The notes under the pieces are model-generated. The model had not been told where the DNA came from. It worked only from the letters and a program-made list of their open reading frames with translations, and made no database searches. A DNA stretch of 64,000 nt from Gymnothorax reevesii (Eukaryota > Chordata > Actinopteri > Anguilliformes > Muraenidae): contig CM056588.1 of assembly GCA_029721435.1 (NCBI GenBank), forward strand, positions 40,193,430 through 40,257,429. Reading direction: 5' to 3'. The position numbers and the translations under genes are program-made. Below, piece after piece: positions 25,399-37,979 of the stretch; position 1 is the stretch's first letter; each line of letters starts with the position of its first letter.

Positions 25399-25631
25399 CT
25401 TTGTTCCCAACCCAGTCCTCAAGGACACCCTGTCCTGCAGGTTTTGTTGCAGCTTTACTTTTGCACACCTTATACATTTAAGGCCCAATGCCTCTTCATG
25501 CACACCCTGTTCAGGTAGATCTTTTTCAACCAATCAGCATGAAGCTTTTAAATGGATCAGGTGTGAAGGAATTGAGCTCGCGCAAAAACATGCGGGGCAG
25601 GGGGTCCTTGAGGACTGGATTGGGAAACACT
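25399..25631. mobile_element. hAT-type MITE
   Basis: The left arm (TTCCCAACCCAGTCCTCAAG) and right arm (CTTGAGGACTGGATTGGGAA) are inverted repeats that continue with CCTG-CCTGCAGG against CATGCGGGGCAGG. The 8 bp flanks GTGCTAAA (25391-25398) and ATGCTAAA (25632-25639) match at 7 of 8 positions, as expected for a hAT target duplication. There is no transposase ORF. Confidence 0.8.
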
Positions 25632-25639
25632 ATGCTAAA

Positions 25640-28600
25640 GCTATGATCATACAGCCCAGCAGGTGTACTGCAGAATATGCTTTAAAAACATGATCAGGAA
25701 AATAACATGGTCAGATTCCATCAGTGTTGTCTTGCTTAGATCATGGACTGTAAAAACTATGGACCTGATCAGTGTAACATCAACCGCAGACTTGAAATAA
25801 ATTAGGTAAATTTGGCATGCAGATCTGCAAGTTTCAGGCACCGCCATTCTGTACGATCAAGAGTTGGAGTCCGCACAGTTCGGCAACCGGTTCCAAGCCG
25901 ACGATTTATTGAACGAAAACCAGTGACGTAAACTGCTCCAGATCGGTCAGCAAAACGTTTCTCTATCATGCAAAACAGCAGGGCCACGGGGAAACCATAA
26001 GATGAAGGGAAGCACATGTTGAGTGCACATTCTCTTTTGCAAAAAGAATGACTGACAGTAATTTTATGGTAATGTCACCATTATTGACAGGAATGGAGGT
26101 CTCTGACCAATATTGAATCCAGCCACTGTGGAACTAGTGAGAAACACCTCTCAAGAACACTGAGAAATGAGACTCAAAAACAAAGGGTGTATTTTAATTC
26201 TCTAGAGAAAGAGCAAGGGATTTAAACAGTTTGAACTGGAAATAGTTTGGCGGGTGGCCATGACGAGGTAATGTCCAAATTGTGCATTTTATAAAAATCA
26301 GGCAATTAGTTCCTTTGTTGCTTCCTTCCAGCAAGGAAACGCAGGAACAACCTCAGAAGAAAATGACTATTTTAAAATGCTCCACAGTCTTCAGCAGCTG
26401 CCATGGATATGTCAATCATGTCCCATAGCTTTTCCATAAATATCAAAGGTCATATTCACTGTAGAACTCATGATATATTGAAGGAAAGGACATTTAATTT
26501 TTCTCGAACATGTCCTAGGGTACAGTGCCTTTGAAATCTCTCTGCAACTTTCCCTTGACCCAGGTGACATTTTCTTGCGAGGTTAAGGAAAAGTGGAATG
26601 GAAAGGAAGGAGGTCGCCTATTTAAGAGAATTCAGAAGCAGCCATGGTCTCATTGTTACTGCTTGGATGAGATGTACCAGCTTTATTGAACAAAGCAGCT
26701 CAATATTCAGATCAAAACAAGAATGGCTGCAGCTGCTGTTGTCTTTAGTATGGACTAATTAATATAAATTATTCTGAGTTGAAATGGAAACGGGAAGTTG
26801 GAATAGAAAACTGTATTATTATTAAATACAAAAATTTTCCTTGAGCAAAACAAGTTTCGTTTTTGTTTTTTTGGGGCTCCAATAATCTCCTCTCCCTCAC
26901 CCTCTTCCTTCAATCAGTACGAGTCCTCTTGATTTAGTCCAATGACAGTCCATTGATTTGTCCAATGTGGGTTATTACTTGGACAAGATAAAATCAGACG
27001 AGAGGAATTGTGTATTTGCTGTCTGCGCCTCAAAACTTCCAAAACTGCCTCCTTTTTTATTTAAAGTCTTTTTGGACTTGAGAGTTACATTAAAATACAT
27101 CTGAAGAACTTTGTTACCCAGTCACTTTTAACTGCAATTTGTGCAATTGCATTCTTATGCGTTTCATTCTTTGTTCTCTTATAGAGAGGGACTTTGCAAC
27201 CAAGGATTTTGAAAAGTTCCTCAAATAAATAATCAACATTACTTTGTGCTTTCTGCCCGGTATGTTAAACAGAGTGTGTTAACTTTAGTCTATTGCTTTC
27301 CAGGGCTTTTTTTTCAGATTTTTCTCCAGAATTCACATGCTTTCACAAGGCTTGTGGTTGATTATTCAGTAACTACAAGGAACATACAACAATACACAGG
27401 TTCAGGTTCTGAAATGAGTTGAATATGTGTTTAGTGGTCTTGAAAGTAAAGCCACATGCTTGGAGTGGTAATGCAGAATGCAAATAATCAGGGCATTTCA
27501 TAATAATGTGAAAATTACTTGAAGTTATGTGCAAGAGGAAAAGCTATTTGCAACCAGTAATGGTTCAATTGAGTTTAACGGGTTTATCGCCAAAAATATA
27601 AGCAAGCCTTAACTGACACCCCCCCCCCCCCCATTCCCACTTGAACCCCACATCCCTCCAAAGACCTCTGATCCATTCCATATTTGCATCAATATACTGC
27701 CCCCTAGTGGTAGAATGAGTTCCATCAAACTGTCAATATGCCAATCTCCCGCACTTCTCTTTTTGTTACTCATCTCATCCAGTCCTGGCTCTGGAACATT
27801 CACCGAGAAACACAAACGGTCTCAGCCAGCTGCTGGTTCATCATGGCCCACAATTCATTAGCTATGAGGGAGCCGAGGAGTGTATGAATCATTCAAACAG
27901 GAATTCGAGAATAATCAGACAACATCACAAACTGAGATTTGTGCTGAAAACTCAATTACATCGGCAAATTAAAGCCATTCTGTGTCTTCATAATGGGCTC
28001 TAAATTGGGTCGCTAAAATGAGTGTTTTATTGTACAGCATTTTCTGGTCAATGACGCTACTGTATCAAATATCTTTTTATTACCCTCCTGCTCACAGACT
28101 GGACATTATCATTCCGAACAGACAGAACAGTAATGCCACTGAGTAAACACAAAAGGGCCAATTCATTCTTTCAAGGCATAATTATAAAGCAAAGAATCCC
28201 ACTTTCTTTTCCTTAACAGAACACATTCTTCCCTCATAACATTCCCTGTTATCAGCGGTGATTCTCTGACAGGCCTTCATGCCTCAATGAAATGTTCATT
28301 GTACAATGATTCTTCTCCACAAATAAGGTTGCTAACATGATTCTATCGCAAAATGTCATTGTAGCCAAGCCTAAATGGAAGAGATTGCAATCATGTGATT
28401 TTTTGTCAAAAATGACAGCCCAAGTCATAGGATGTATTTAGTGCGGTACCATCTGGGTCTATCTCATGGTCAAACTGAAACGGAATCGTTAGGAAAAAAA
28501 ATTTCTTCTTTTATCTGACTGGCTAAATATTGACCCCATTAACAGAACATTATTGCCAGGATTTGACGACTGCACTCAATCATTTCAAAAACTAACAGTG

Positions 28601-29230
28601 ACAGCAAAGCTTGTAACTCCAGGGCTTAAAATAAAATGATTGAAATGACCTTCAAAATATCACACTGGGAGCACAGTTTTGTTTTTTAAATCAACAATAA
28701 AAATGTAATTTTTAGCATACATTATGTTATTACATTATCTCCTTCCACACCTAGGATCTGCGACTAGTCCGTACTATACTTCAGCTGTGCTTTTATTAAG
28801 CTTGAAGCAAACAATACAGTGCTGCTTGACAGAGAGTGATTGATTAGTACCAGCACTTAGCAACCTTCAATACACCTCCGTTTCCACAATGAAACAGAAA
28901 TTTGCAAACAGAGAGCCGCACAATTAACTCTCAGCTCTGAATATAGGGAGCAGCATGAGCTAAACCTATGAACTGGGTGTTTCCATTCAGTCAGTAAAGG
29001 TCATGGCAGTGTTTGGCTCAAACTGCTGCCACACTAAAAGAGAATGCAGAGAACAGGTCACTAAAAGGGCCAAACAAGCTGCGATATCTCTCTCTCACTT
29101 GTGGATCAAATGGGCTTATCCCCATTTTGTGATTGGTGCTATTTTTAGCAGTACCCAATCAGAGTCACTCACCACTGAGTGGACCAATGAAGTGGCAGAA
29201 CAGTGGGAGGTTCCCTTTCTAATATGGTTG
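25640..29230. other. No gene seen
   Basis: A C-run lies at 27619-27632. The rest is AT-rich, low in recognisable repeats and has no coding signal. Stretches such as 27900-28080 have the look of slowly evolving intergenic DNA, but that is only an impression. Confidence 0.4.
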
Positions 29231-29235
29231 CCATG

Positions 29236-29600
29236 TTTGGAATTTCATACTTGTTTTCATACTGCATACTGTACCAATATATACTGGATACTATACATTC
29301 TTCTCTCCATAGTTGTATAGTATTTTAGTCAGTTTGTGACAATAACCATCCATACTGAACAATCACATGACCACCGGGCACGTAAGATTACCAGAGTCTT
29401 AGAGAGACATTGTTATTGACTGCATTGTATTGTGGGACCACAAAGAGCGCTTTTGCCATCCAGGTCTGAAATTCAAATACCTTTGACAATTTGGTAAATT
29501 TCATGTTGATCACATATTGTATCCTACTTATACTACTTGCTACTTTTGGCCACTATCATTAATATGGGCAAATATTTGCAGCAAGTAGTAAGTGATTCTA
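29236..29600. repeat. Candidate MITE with CATACT-type sequence
   Basis: Sequences such as TTTCATACTGCATACTGTACC and ACTGGATACTATACATT on the left, and TTGTATCCTACTTATACTAC plus GCAAGTAGTAAGTG on the right, resemble a fish MITE rich in CATACT/AGTATG words. The termini are too diverged to define. Confidence 0.35.
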
Positions 29601-30384
29601 AAAAGCCTGGGTAGCTTTCCCAAAAACAAGAGGTGCTTTGGAACATGCTGGGGCTTGTGATTTATAAGCGCTCTCTAACTGTTCAGTGAGAGCCAAAAAA
29701 ACCAAGCTAATCAACACATAATGCAAAAACAAGGTCCATTACCGCACTCATCCATGCATTCAAACAATAAAATTGTTATCAATACTATTTTACTGTGAAG
29801 GGGTCTGAAATTGAAAAAAAAAAAGGACCCGGCAACATGAATATGGTATTTTCTCAAATTGAAGGGTTTGGAGTTCGCCCCATCAGTGCAACCAATCAGA
29901 CAGGCCTGCACTCAGTCATTATTCTCAATAGAAGTTCACTTCTTTCAGTCAAATAAGACTGAAAGAGGGTTGCAAGCCCTTTGATTTCCAATGATCTCAT
30001 TTGCAGAGCTGCAGAAATAACAGCAGGGATCTATACCAGGGAATCAAATTGCAATAAACCACAAAACAATTGTGTGTAATTTTTGAAACATGCCTCTGTT
30101 ATTTTCCCATGGAGAAGGCAATTACATTACCAACATTTCCCACCCTCAATTGACAGAAAGCAATTAAATGTTTAATCCATCCTGGAACAGTATTTGGGAT
30201 AGAGGCAGAAGTGTTTCGTGAAACTGAGTAAATAGATCTATCGCATATTCTTGGGTTCGATTGCATGAGGTTCTTGGTGTTTTACTACATTAGCAGTGAT
30301 AAGCAGCGAACAAGCCCAAACTGCCAGTAATCATTTTCCAGTGGGAGGCTGGTTTTGGGCAGGTGATATCAGGGAGTAGGGAAG

Positions 30385-30794
30385 CTGTGTGTGTGTGTGT
30401 GTATGTGTGTGTGTGTGTGTGTGTGTGTACTCACAACAAACTGAGAACCAGACAACATTTCTTTCTCCAACAGAGTGGGGACATTTGTGGGAAGTCAGGA
30501 CATTTTTGCATGTCCTCACAATTACAAAGGCAAATTGTGACTTAGTAGCTCAGGTTCAGGGTAAGGTTAGAGTAAGGGATAGGCTAAGGCTGGGGTAAGG
30601 CTTTGGGTTTGGCATGTATTGCTGATTGTTAAGATGAGTGAAAGGCTGTAAAAACGCACTACAAATGAATGGAGATCAATGTAATGTCTTCGCAAGGATA
30701 GAAGTACAAGGATGTGTCTTTGCGTTTGTGCGCTTATCGGACTGTGCATGTGTGTGTGTGTTTGCGTGTGTATGTGTGTGTGTGTGTGTGTGTA
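30385..30794. repeat. Module bounded by GT microsatellites, with telomere-like interior
   Basis: (GT)n tracts at 30385-30429 and 30747-30794 bracket GTGGGGACATTTGTGGG, then GTCAGGACATTTTTGCATG, a degenerate GGGTAAGGTTAGAG array (30552-30606), and ATGAATGGAGATCAATG. This order recalls a repeat I know from many fish introns, in which a GGGTTAGG-type array sits between GTGGGGACC motifs. Overlapping ORFs are repeat translations. Confidence 0.65.
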
Positions 30795-31298
30795 TTGGTG
30801 TATGTGCTCGCAGGTGTGCGTGTATGTGTGTGTGCGGGCTTGTTGTTTGTGATGGGAGCTGTCGCTGGGTTGGAGCTGATGAGTGTCACCACATTACCCA
30901 GAATGCCTTTAAAACAGAGACTACAGCAACAGAAACACCAGCATAGGACAGCTCAGTCTATCTCAAGGATGTTTCTGAGCAAGAACAGACATCCTCATCA
31001 TCTCCAGCATCTTCTATTCTGTGTATTATACTCTATATTAATGCTGAACAAGGGAGGGAGAGAGAGCAGAAGAGAGTCAGGAAGGAGAAATAAAAAGAGA
31101 AAGAGCGAGAGCACTGAGATGATCCAATTCAGCAAAGGGTCTTGGAATAATAATTAGCCCTATCCAATAAACATCATTATTACACACAGCTCAAATCCCC
31201 AAGCAAACTAAACACACACTAGAAACCACACAACCAAGCCCCAGAAAAACGAAAGGCATACAAACAAAATGACAAAGAATATAACACAAAATCACGCT

Positions 31299-31314
31299 GA
31301 GAGAGAGAGAGAAG

Positions 31315-31352
<38 letters not shown>
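31299..31352. repeat. (GA)n microsatellite
   Basis: Nearly pure GA dinucleotides with AAGAAGA interruptions near 31311-31322. The minus Leu/Ser-rich ORFs here are artefacts of the repeat. Confidence 0.9.
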
Positions 31353-31356
<4 letters not shown>

Positions 31357-31777
31357 TGTTGAAAGGAGCACCGGACCAGCATATAGGGCCGGGTTAGCTC
31401 TGTCGTACTGCCCTGAGAACAGTGCACTGTAGCAGAACCACACAGTCCCCCAGGGCTGGAGCCTGATTCACTGGACAGTGTGACAGTAATGATTCTCAGA
31501 GTCTAAATCAATAACCACAAACCTCCCCAAAGAAACCCCCGCACGCTGTGGGGGCAATCAAATAGCAATCACCTGATCAGACATCCTTAAACCAGCCACA
31601 GGGAAATGGTCACAGGGGCTAACAACAGAGTGAGCTTTCAATGTAACGGTCAGCATCTCCTACTAGTATTAAAAAAGGTGGATTAACTTTGAAAGCAGAA
31701 ACATTCCAAACCACTGCGCAGTTCTAATACAAAACCACATGTATCCTTGTCTTTTGTCAATTATTGCCTGTCCTTAA

Positions 31778-32108
31778 CCCTAGAACACTATCGCCCGGTG
31801 ATTTTCACTCGAGCAAACGTGTTTACGTGATTTTCATTATGTTGCGTTTGTCTGAGTGTTATGGGTCCCTGGGTAGCTTCAGCATTGTCTTTGACATCTT
31901 TGAAGGCATGGGTGTTTTGTTTACCTCAGGATACTTTTTTTCATTTTGTTAGACATGGCACAGTTGAAAATAAAAGAACAATACTCTAATTTGTCATGTA
32001 TTGTTATATTTTGATGACAAGTACTTTTTATTGGGTATTTTACTTTATCGGGAAAAATCACCCGGCGTTAGTGATGGTGTTACTAATTTTAGCAATAGTG
32101 TTCTAGGG
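31778..32108. mobile_element. piggyBac-type MITE
   Basis: TTAA target sites at 31774-31777 and 32109-32112 flank a 331 bp element. Its ends are perfect inverted repeats over 14 bp (CCCTAGAACACTAT). Subterminal motifs CGCCCGGTGATTTTC and, inverted, CGCCGGGTGATTTTT extend the symmetry. TTAA duplication plus CCCTAGAA-like ends are the hallmark of the piggyBac superfamily. There is no transposase ORF, so it would need a source elsewhere. Confidence 0.85.
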
Positions 32109-32367
32109 TTAATATATATACATATAACATATATATTCCATGTTTTTATGTCCAACGTCGGCCACATGGCTCGTTCTCCAGAATATTTATTCTTGTGGTC
32201 TAAATAGACAAAATAACCTGTTTGACTCATTATGCACTTCTAATTTCTCATTTTCAATATGTTTTGGATGTTCTGTTCCCCTCATTTTGACTTCTCGTTT
32301 TCAAGATGAGTAAAGTGTTCCGTGCTCCTGATTTTGTTCTTATATCTCAAAGAGATGAATGACAAAT

Positions 32368-32945
32368 TGTCATGGTTTGTGTGGTGTGCGTGTTGTTTGG
32401 ACTTTTCTTTGCGGCCCTTGTGCCGGGATGATGTCGTATTCCTGGACTATCGAATTCTTTACCCAGCTGGCTGATTGAGCTGGGGTGGCACTTTCCTAGA
32501 CTCTATATAAGCAGGAGGTCCGGCACGCCCCCTTCGCTAGAGTGTCTGTTTTTAGCTTCACACTATAGCTGAAGATATCTTTAGTCAGGATTTGTATGAC
32601 TTTCTACCTTCTATTTATTGGAGTTTCTTCTCCATTTTTCTTTCTCGCTTTGCTTCTGTGGTTTGGACTATTATATGTCCTTTGGAAGCGAGAGTACTTT
32701 CGTTTGGTCTGTATTATTCTCTGTGTTTGTACTGTGTCCGAGCTACTCTCTTTCTCTCTGGTCGTTGCACATGGCCTTCGAATTCTACCGGCCATTACAC
32801 TAATGATATATTCTAATATTCCAACTGTATTTGACCCTGGTCAGTAGTTATCACTGCTTTGCATCTCTGTTTAAAGAGTAGCTGTCAGTAACAGGGGCTT
32901 TGTACTTTACAGACAGGCCAAACAAGACTGCAAGGTCACAGAACA
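32368..32945 (+). mobile_element. Putative solo LTR with TATA box
   Basis: The segment begins TGTCATGGTTTG and is preceded by CAAAT (32363-32367). The same 5-mer follows at 32946-32950 after ...CAGAACA, which would give TG...CA ends and a 5 bp target duplication. A clear TATATAAG lies at 32504-32511. No AATAAA signal is visible and the inferred 3' end is weak. An 83-codon hydrophobic ORF (32596-32847) lies downstream of the TATA box but is judged incidental. Confidence 0.4.
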
Positions 32946-33554
32946 CAAATTAATTGCTCAAATAATGCACCCCAACCATGGACAGAACAGTACAGCATCT
33001 CTGCGTTACCTTTATCTATTGTTGCCACGAAGCAAGGTGGCACCACTTGACACGCCAGAGCTGCACTGGGACTCCTGGTGCCAGCAACATTTTCATGCCA
33101 ACACAGGGGGGCACACAATCCCTCTCAAAGCATCAGAACTGGTATGTGAAGGTCCTATTCACACTCAAATTCCACATAAAATTAGAGAGCAAAATATTAA
33201 AGCTACAATATTGGAACTGACCATAATAATTGCAATCAACCATTTGAACTGAGATTCAGTGGAATAGGATGTAGGAAAAGGATGGAGAGAAATTGCTGGT
33301 ATTCATTGAGATGGGGAAGGAAAGAGAGATGGGGACGCCTGTGTGTGTCATGATCAAGGGCACAGTCGCTAATCGATGAGTAAAGATCACGGCGCCATCG
33401 CATACCAAGGGCAGCCAGGTAGGTGCCAGAAAGAGAGAAAGTTTTTGACCATGATCGTGACTGAACCAAAGTCAAACTGCATAAAAGTCAAACAAGAGAA
33501 TGAGGAGAGGGAGTCGAGAGAGTAAGTTAAAGAAAAAGAAAAAAAAACTTGCAA

Positions 33555-33785
33555 GAGACTATACCTCCGCCAGCATAGCTGGATTTGAACTTTGGCCTGT
33601 ATCTCAGCTGTACTTTGGTGTAGATATGTCAAAATTTTATCGCTTGTTCCTCTTGTGCTACTTCAACATTCTGCAAAGTTTGCTTAAAATCTATGTAGCC
33701 ATATTTGAGATATCCTGCAAACAGACAGACAAATAAATAAATAAATAAATAAATGGTGGCAAAAACATTACCTTCTTGGTGGAAT
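33555..33785. repeat. Dispersed fish repeat ending in (AAAT)n and CTTGGTGG
   Basis: The sequence TACCTCCGCCAGCATAGCTG, then TTTGAGATATCCTGCAAACAGAC, then six AAAT units (33731-33754) and ACCTTCTTGGTGGAAT follows a common fish repeat pattern that ends in an inverted ACCTCC/GGAGGT motif. A related segment lies at 54880-55095. Confidence 0.55.
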
Positions 33786-34099
33786 TAACAGAAGAAGACT
33801 AAAAAAAGTAGGTTACCTTCTGTGAATGACGGGGATCCTGCAGGTGGCACAAACTATGCATAAAAATTTCCCCTTTAGGTTAAAAAGTATGTCTGACATC
33901 ACATTTGGGGGAATGGGTGTACTTCCATGTCTCCATCTCTATAAACTGCCCAGCTGCAACAGATCTGCCCTTGTTGTCTGAATGCAGCAGGCATGCACTG
34001 ACAACATATTCAACGTTACCTTTGTGCTTTGCGTTTGTTCCTTTGAAAGCTTTCATTGAGCTGATGAGTTTGCATGGCTTGCGTTTTGTTGTTAGCCAC

Positions 34100-34334
34100 A
34101 CCCCTTTTCACATCAATAGTGTCTATTTAAGCTTTGTTTTCAACTCAACTGTGCTGTGTTTTCAGTAATGATTTTGAGTTAATTCACGTAGAGCTCCAGT
34201 CATAAATTCCTTCTTCTAGCGACAGTGCTTTTGCACTTTTTGTCTTCCTTTGTTGTTCCCTTAATCCTGTTACTAAACACATCCTCTGGATTTTACGATT
34301 CAGTCTGCTATTAGTTCCTGTCCGAATCATAACA
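34100..34334 (+). mobile_element. LTR 3' portion (gypsy-like), 5' limit not found
   Basis: A TATTTAAG box near 34124 is followed by pyrimidine-rich sequence, ACTAAA (probably a decayed AATAAA) and, about 60 nt later, the terminus GAATCATAACA. That terminus is complementary to the TGTTATGATTC start seen in the solo LTR at 24128-25150. The following GTAAT could be a target duplication, but no matching GTAAT-TG start was found upstream. Confidence 0.35.
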
Positions 34335-34339
34335 GTAAT

Positions 34340-35380
34340 GTAATGTACTGAAAGTCCCAGAGTAGGAGAGTTGAAGTCCTACCTTGTGTTTGTTCCAATA
34401 ACAAACTCAGCCAGATGATATGGCTCATAATTTCAAACCCCTGGCTGAGGAATTGTGAAGCTTAGGCAAAGTCAGCAGAAAAAAAAAATACCCAGAAGAC
34501 TTTGACCATCTGAATCGGGTTGTTCCACCTGTGGACATGTTTGAGTGGAAAGAATGTATCGTCCTAAATTGCACTGTCCAGGCTGGGAGAACAAATCAGG
34601 GGAATTCAGACCGCACAAATCACTCAAGCCTGTTCATCTTTTCAATCTGGCTTTTGAGCCACTCACTCCAAAACTCAAGTATTAGTTACAGCATTACATT
34701 GAATTCATCCCCACTTTGGATCATGCTCTGCTAGACAGCAACTTTTATCGATTGGAAGAAAGTAAATGGTTTAAATGAATAAGCAAGAGGATAAAAAAAG
34801 AATAGGTGGCATATCTCAGAGAGTCTCAGCACCACAATAAGAAAAATAAGCAGAGCAGGGGCGTAGTGTATAGCGGGATGGAGGAAGTGAGGCAGGGAAA
34901 GGGTTGTTAGCGTCGAGAGCTAGCATGGGGTGTCGTGTGTAACGGAAAGACTGGCAGGAGAGGTGACAGAATAATCACAGCTCCTCCATCCTGAGGATGC
35001 GATGAAAGACGGGAAGGATAATGGCAGCCTCTTTCATGCCTAACAGACACACGGGGACATAAATGGGGCCATGGGCCCCCCGCTCCAATTCCTATGAATA
35101 AATTGAGACGGTCTGCTTTTGTACTCCGAATGACAGGCACTCTTGGAAACTCTTGTTCTACCCCCCACCCATCCTCCCAGAACCTCTGATGGACAGAAAG
35201 CCATAAAACTGTAATGACACAGTAGACGTTAATCTTTTGTAAACTGGTTAATATCTGTAATGGATTGCTTTTATTGTAGTTAATTTTTCCTTCCAAAAGT
35301 GCTCAGAAGTACTTGGCATAAACAAGCGCTGACAAATGCAGCACCACCGCAGAGTCGTAATGAGACAGCTCCTCAATATT
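34340..35380. other. No gene seen
   Basis: No repeat ends and no domain-bearing ORF are seen. The 129-codon minus ORF at 34907-35296 has no recognisable motif. Confidence 0.45.
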
Positions 35381-35397
35381 GCTGCAGTCGAACACAA

Positions 35398-35550
35398 ACA
35401 CACGCACGCACACACACACACACACGCATGTGTGTGTGCGCAACACAGGCTTACACGCAAGCGCACGCACTCTCACATGCACAGACACACACACTGCACA
35501 CACAAAACATACACATGCACTAATAAACACAGAAATACACACACATACAC
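35398..35550. repeat. CA microsatellite cluster
   Basis: (AC)n at about 35400-35424 is followed by interrupted ACACAC/TACACA to 35550. All four overlapping ORFs (Thr-His or Cys-Val rich) translate the repeat. Confidence 0.9.
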
Positions 35551-35984
35551 AAATCCACTCACCCCAATCCAATGCCCTTTTTTTTTGCTCAGACATTCTT
35601 CACTGGGTCATGTATCTGTGATACGGTTTGCTGAATACATTTTGAAAGATTGAGGTTGATGTTATTGCGAGGTAAGAAGCTCTTGAACCTTTGATCAAAC
35701 GGCTAAAACAATTGAAGGCATTAGATTAATGGAGACAATTTATACACCTAAACTATACAGGAATATTAATATAATTAGTCTTGGAATGTAATGCTACAAG
35801 GAGGACTGTGTCAATACCCATGAATGTTCAAACATATTAAGTAGGGCATTTGATGCAAACCATACTGAATTTCAATTTCTTATATACAGTATACTGTACA
35901 AAGGTAGTCGCTATGCACAATGCATTAATCAGTGATGCAGTCCAGTTATACCTGAGCAAGGTTGCTGGGGGGGTGGGGTTGGGT

Positions 35985-36235
35985 GTGGTGGTCCAATAAC
36001 TTCTTCTAATCCACGAGTGGCAGGAATGTACCCTGGCAAGTAGCATTCATGTCAGGGATCACATACGATTCACTCACCCATACACTAATACCTATGAGCT
36101 GTTTTCAGCCTCCAGTTAGCCTGACATGCATGTCTTTGGACTGTGGGAGGAAAGTGGATTATATGAAGACACTGTACACGAACACAAGGGGACACAAGCG
36201 AACGCCACACAAAAAGGCCCCAGGCTGAGATTACA
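35985..36235 (-). repeat. L2-like LINE 3' region, diverged
   Basis: It contains CCAGTTAGCCTGACATGCAT, GTCTTTGGACTGTGGGAGG and ACACAAAAAGGCCCCAGGCT in the same order as the element at 10405-10655 and, inverted, at 38360-38618. It is truncated at both ends. Confidence 0.6.
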
Positions 36236-37259
36236 CAATCTATATACAAATATATTATTACATGGGCATACAGAGCATGCCTTCTCGTCAATTTTTGAGC
36301 AGTCCCTTCAAAGTAAAAATTCACTGGTAAGACTTTAAATAACAAACATGCTGTCTTGTCAGCTAATGAGAAGCAGAGCCCAGTCAAGCCAGCAGAGAGA
36401 TGTCATGACTGACTGAGACAGGAAAGTGAAATAGACAGCTTTCCAATGAGGTGGAAGGTCCTGTGCAATAAAATGAGCAGAACGAATCTGTCTCCAGTGG
36501 AAATGAGAACCGCAGCCAAATAAAGCAAGAAGCATCAAACTTCTCTGGAAAAAAAGTCAATTTATTTGGATTATTCTCCAAAGTTTAAGAACGGCATAGA
36601 ATTTGCTTTGATCTTTTTGAACAAGATTTTTCTTGCTTCAACTCAATCTTGCATTTGCATTCAGCCGATGCTCTTTGAAGCGTTTCCTGTTCTCTTTTTT
36701 GGACAAAAGTGGGTGATAAGGGAACAAATTGGCACATCAGGATAAATGACCGCAGAGAGAAACCAGCCTGGAGCCCCTGTGATTTTAAAATAAGAAGCAG
36801 GTAGTCTGGTGTTTGTGCCAGCAAACTACACCAGCTCTGATACTGAGGCACTGTAAATGCTTTTGCCGCATACTCATTATGCAAGCCAGCCGCTCCTGAG
36901 CTCAACAAAAATTAGGTACGTTTTTTGGAGTCAAGAAAAAAAGGACTCGATGCGACCACCATGATTAAAGTTGCAAACAGATGAACTACAAAATTGTGGA
37001 TCAAGGCGAAACATTGCACAACATAAGCCGCAAGGACCCCAGAGGTTACAAAGTAAAAATCTGGACATTTTACCTCCACCAATGAGCTCAGCCAGCTGAT
37101 TTCACTGACTGGTCTTACCCCCTGGCAGAGGGCTGCTCTAATTGGTAAATAATATTAGTGACAAGAACAAAACTTTGGGCTGGACTTTTATTTTTGGAAC
37201 CTACGTTATCCTCTGCTTTTTTGGCTGGGCCGCGAACAGTGGCCAGGCCCCTATAAACG

Positions 37260-37326
37260 CAAATGTCGCTGAGTGAGTGAGTGACTGACTGACTAACTGC
37301 CTGAGTGATCAAGTTGAACGATTGGT
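37260..37326. repeat. Copy of the 6622-6693 GAGT/GACT repeat
   Basis: It matches AATGTCGCTGAGTGAGTGAG, then GACTGACTGA-TAACTGCCTGAGTGATCAAGTT and GAACGATTGGT, but lacks the GATTGGTTGGC tandem expansion seen at 6700-6840. Same orientation in both places. Confidence 0.75.
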
Positions 37327-37979
37327 GCCGTCAGCGTCTTAATGGGAGCTCCATATGAAGTTTTACACTCTTTGGTTGGACACTTGAAACACTACATGAT
37401 TATGCCAGAGCGGTAGATAACTCAGATTGGCGACATCCATTGACTTCGTTGTTCGAGTGGTCACGTGGTTCGTGGGGAAGCGCCATAGTTCCAAACAAAC
37501 GCCACGCTGTCATTATCTCCTATGGGACAGACAGCAGCGATTGCGTTACTGAACGTTAAATATTAAATTAAACCTTACACAATTGCCGCACACGTATTTA
37601 TCTTAATGAGTTACAGTATTTACATATATGTTTATTGAGGTCATGCTTCTACAACTAAGATCATGTCATAGCTTTTGGAGGGAAAGATTCATGTTAGCGT
37701 CAGTGAGCTAGTTCTTACACGTACCATTGATCGTTACAATTTCAAAGTAGATTTAACTCCGTACTTACACTGTCATGGGGATGGATAATTTAACATATTT
37801 TAACTTTAAGTTACATTATTCGATTACCAGGGTCTGCTTTTATCTTTTGGATTTACCCACAACTTACCATATTACAGTTCTGCTGACCTGTTATATCATT
37901 CAATGTCACACCAGTTCTTCATTAAAGCAAAGGTGCACCACCAGGCTCATTTCAGAGCCCTTGATTCTCAATTCTAATT

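Noticed and set aside
32596..32847. 83-codon hydrophobic ORF as a possible small membrane protein
   Set aside because: Lies inside an LTR-like T-rich segment and overlaps ORFs in other frames; hydrophobicity follows from base composition.
35299..35653. Several overlapping ORFs rich in Thr/His or Cys/Val
   Set aside because: Direct translations of the CA microsatellite.
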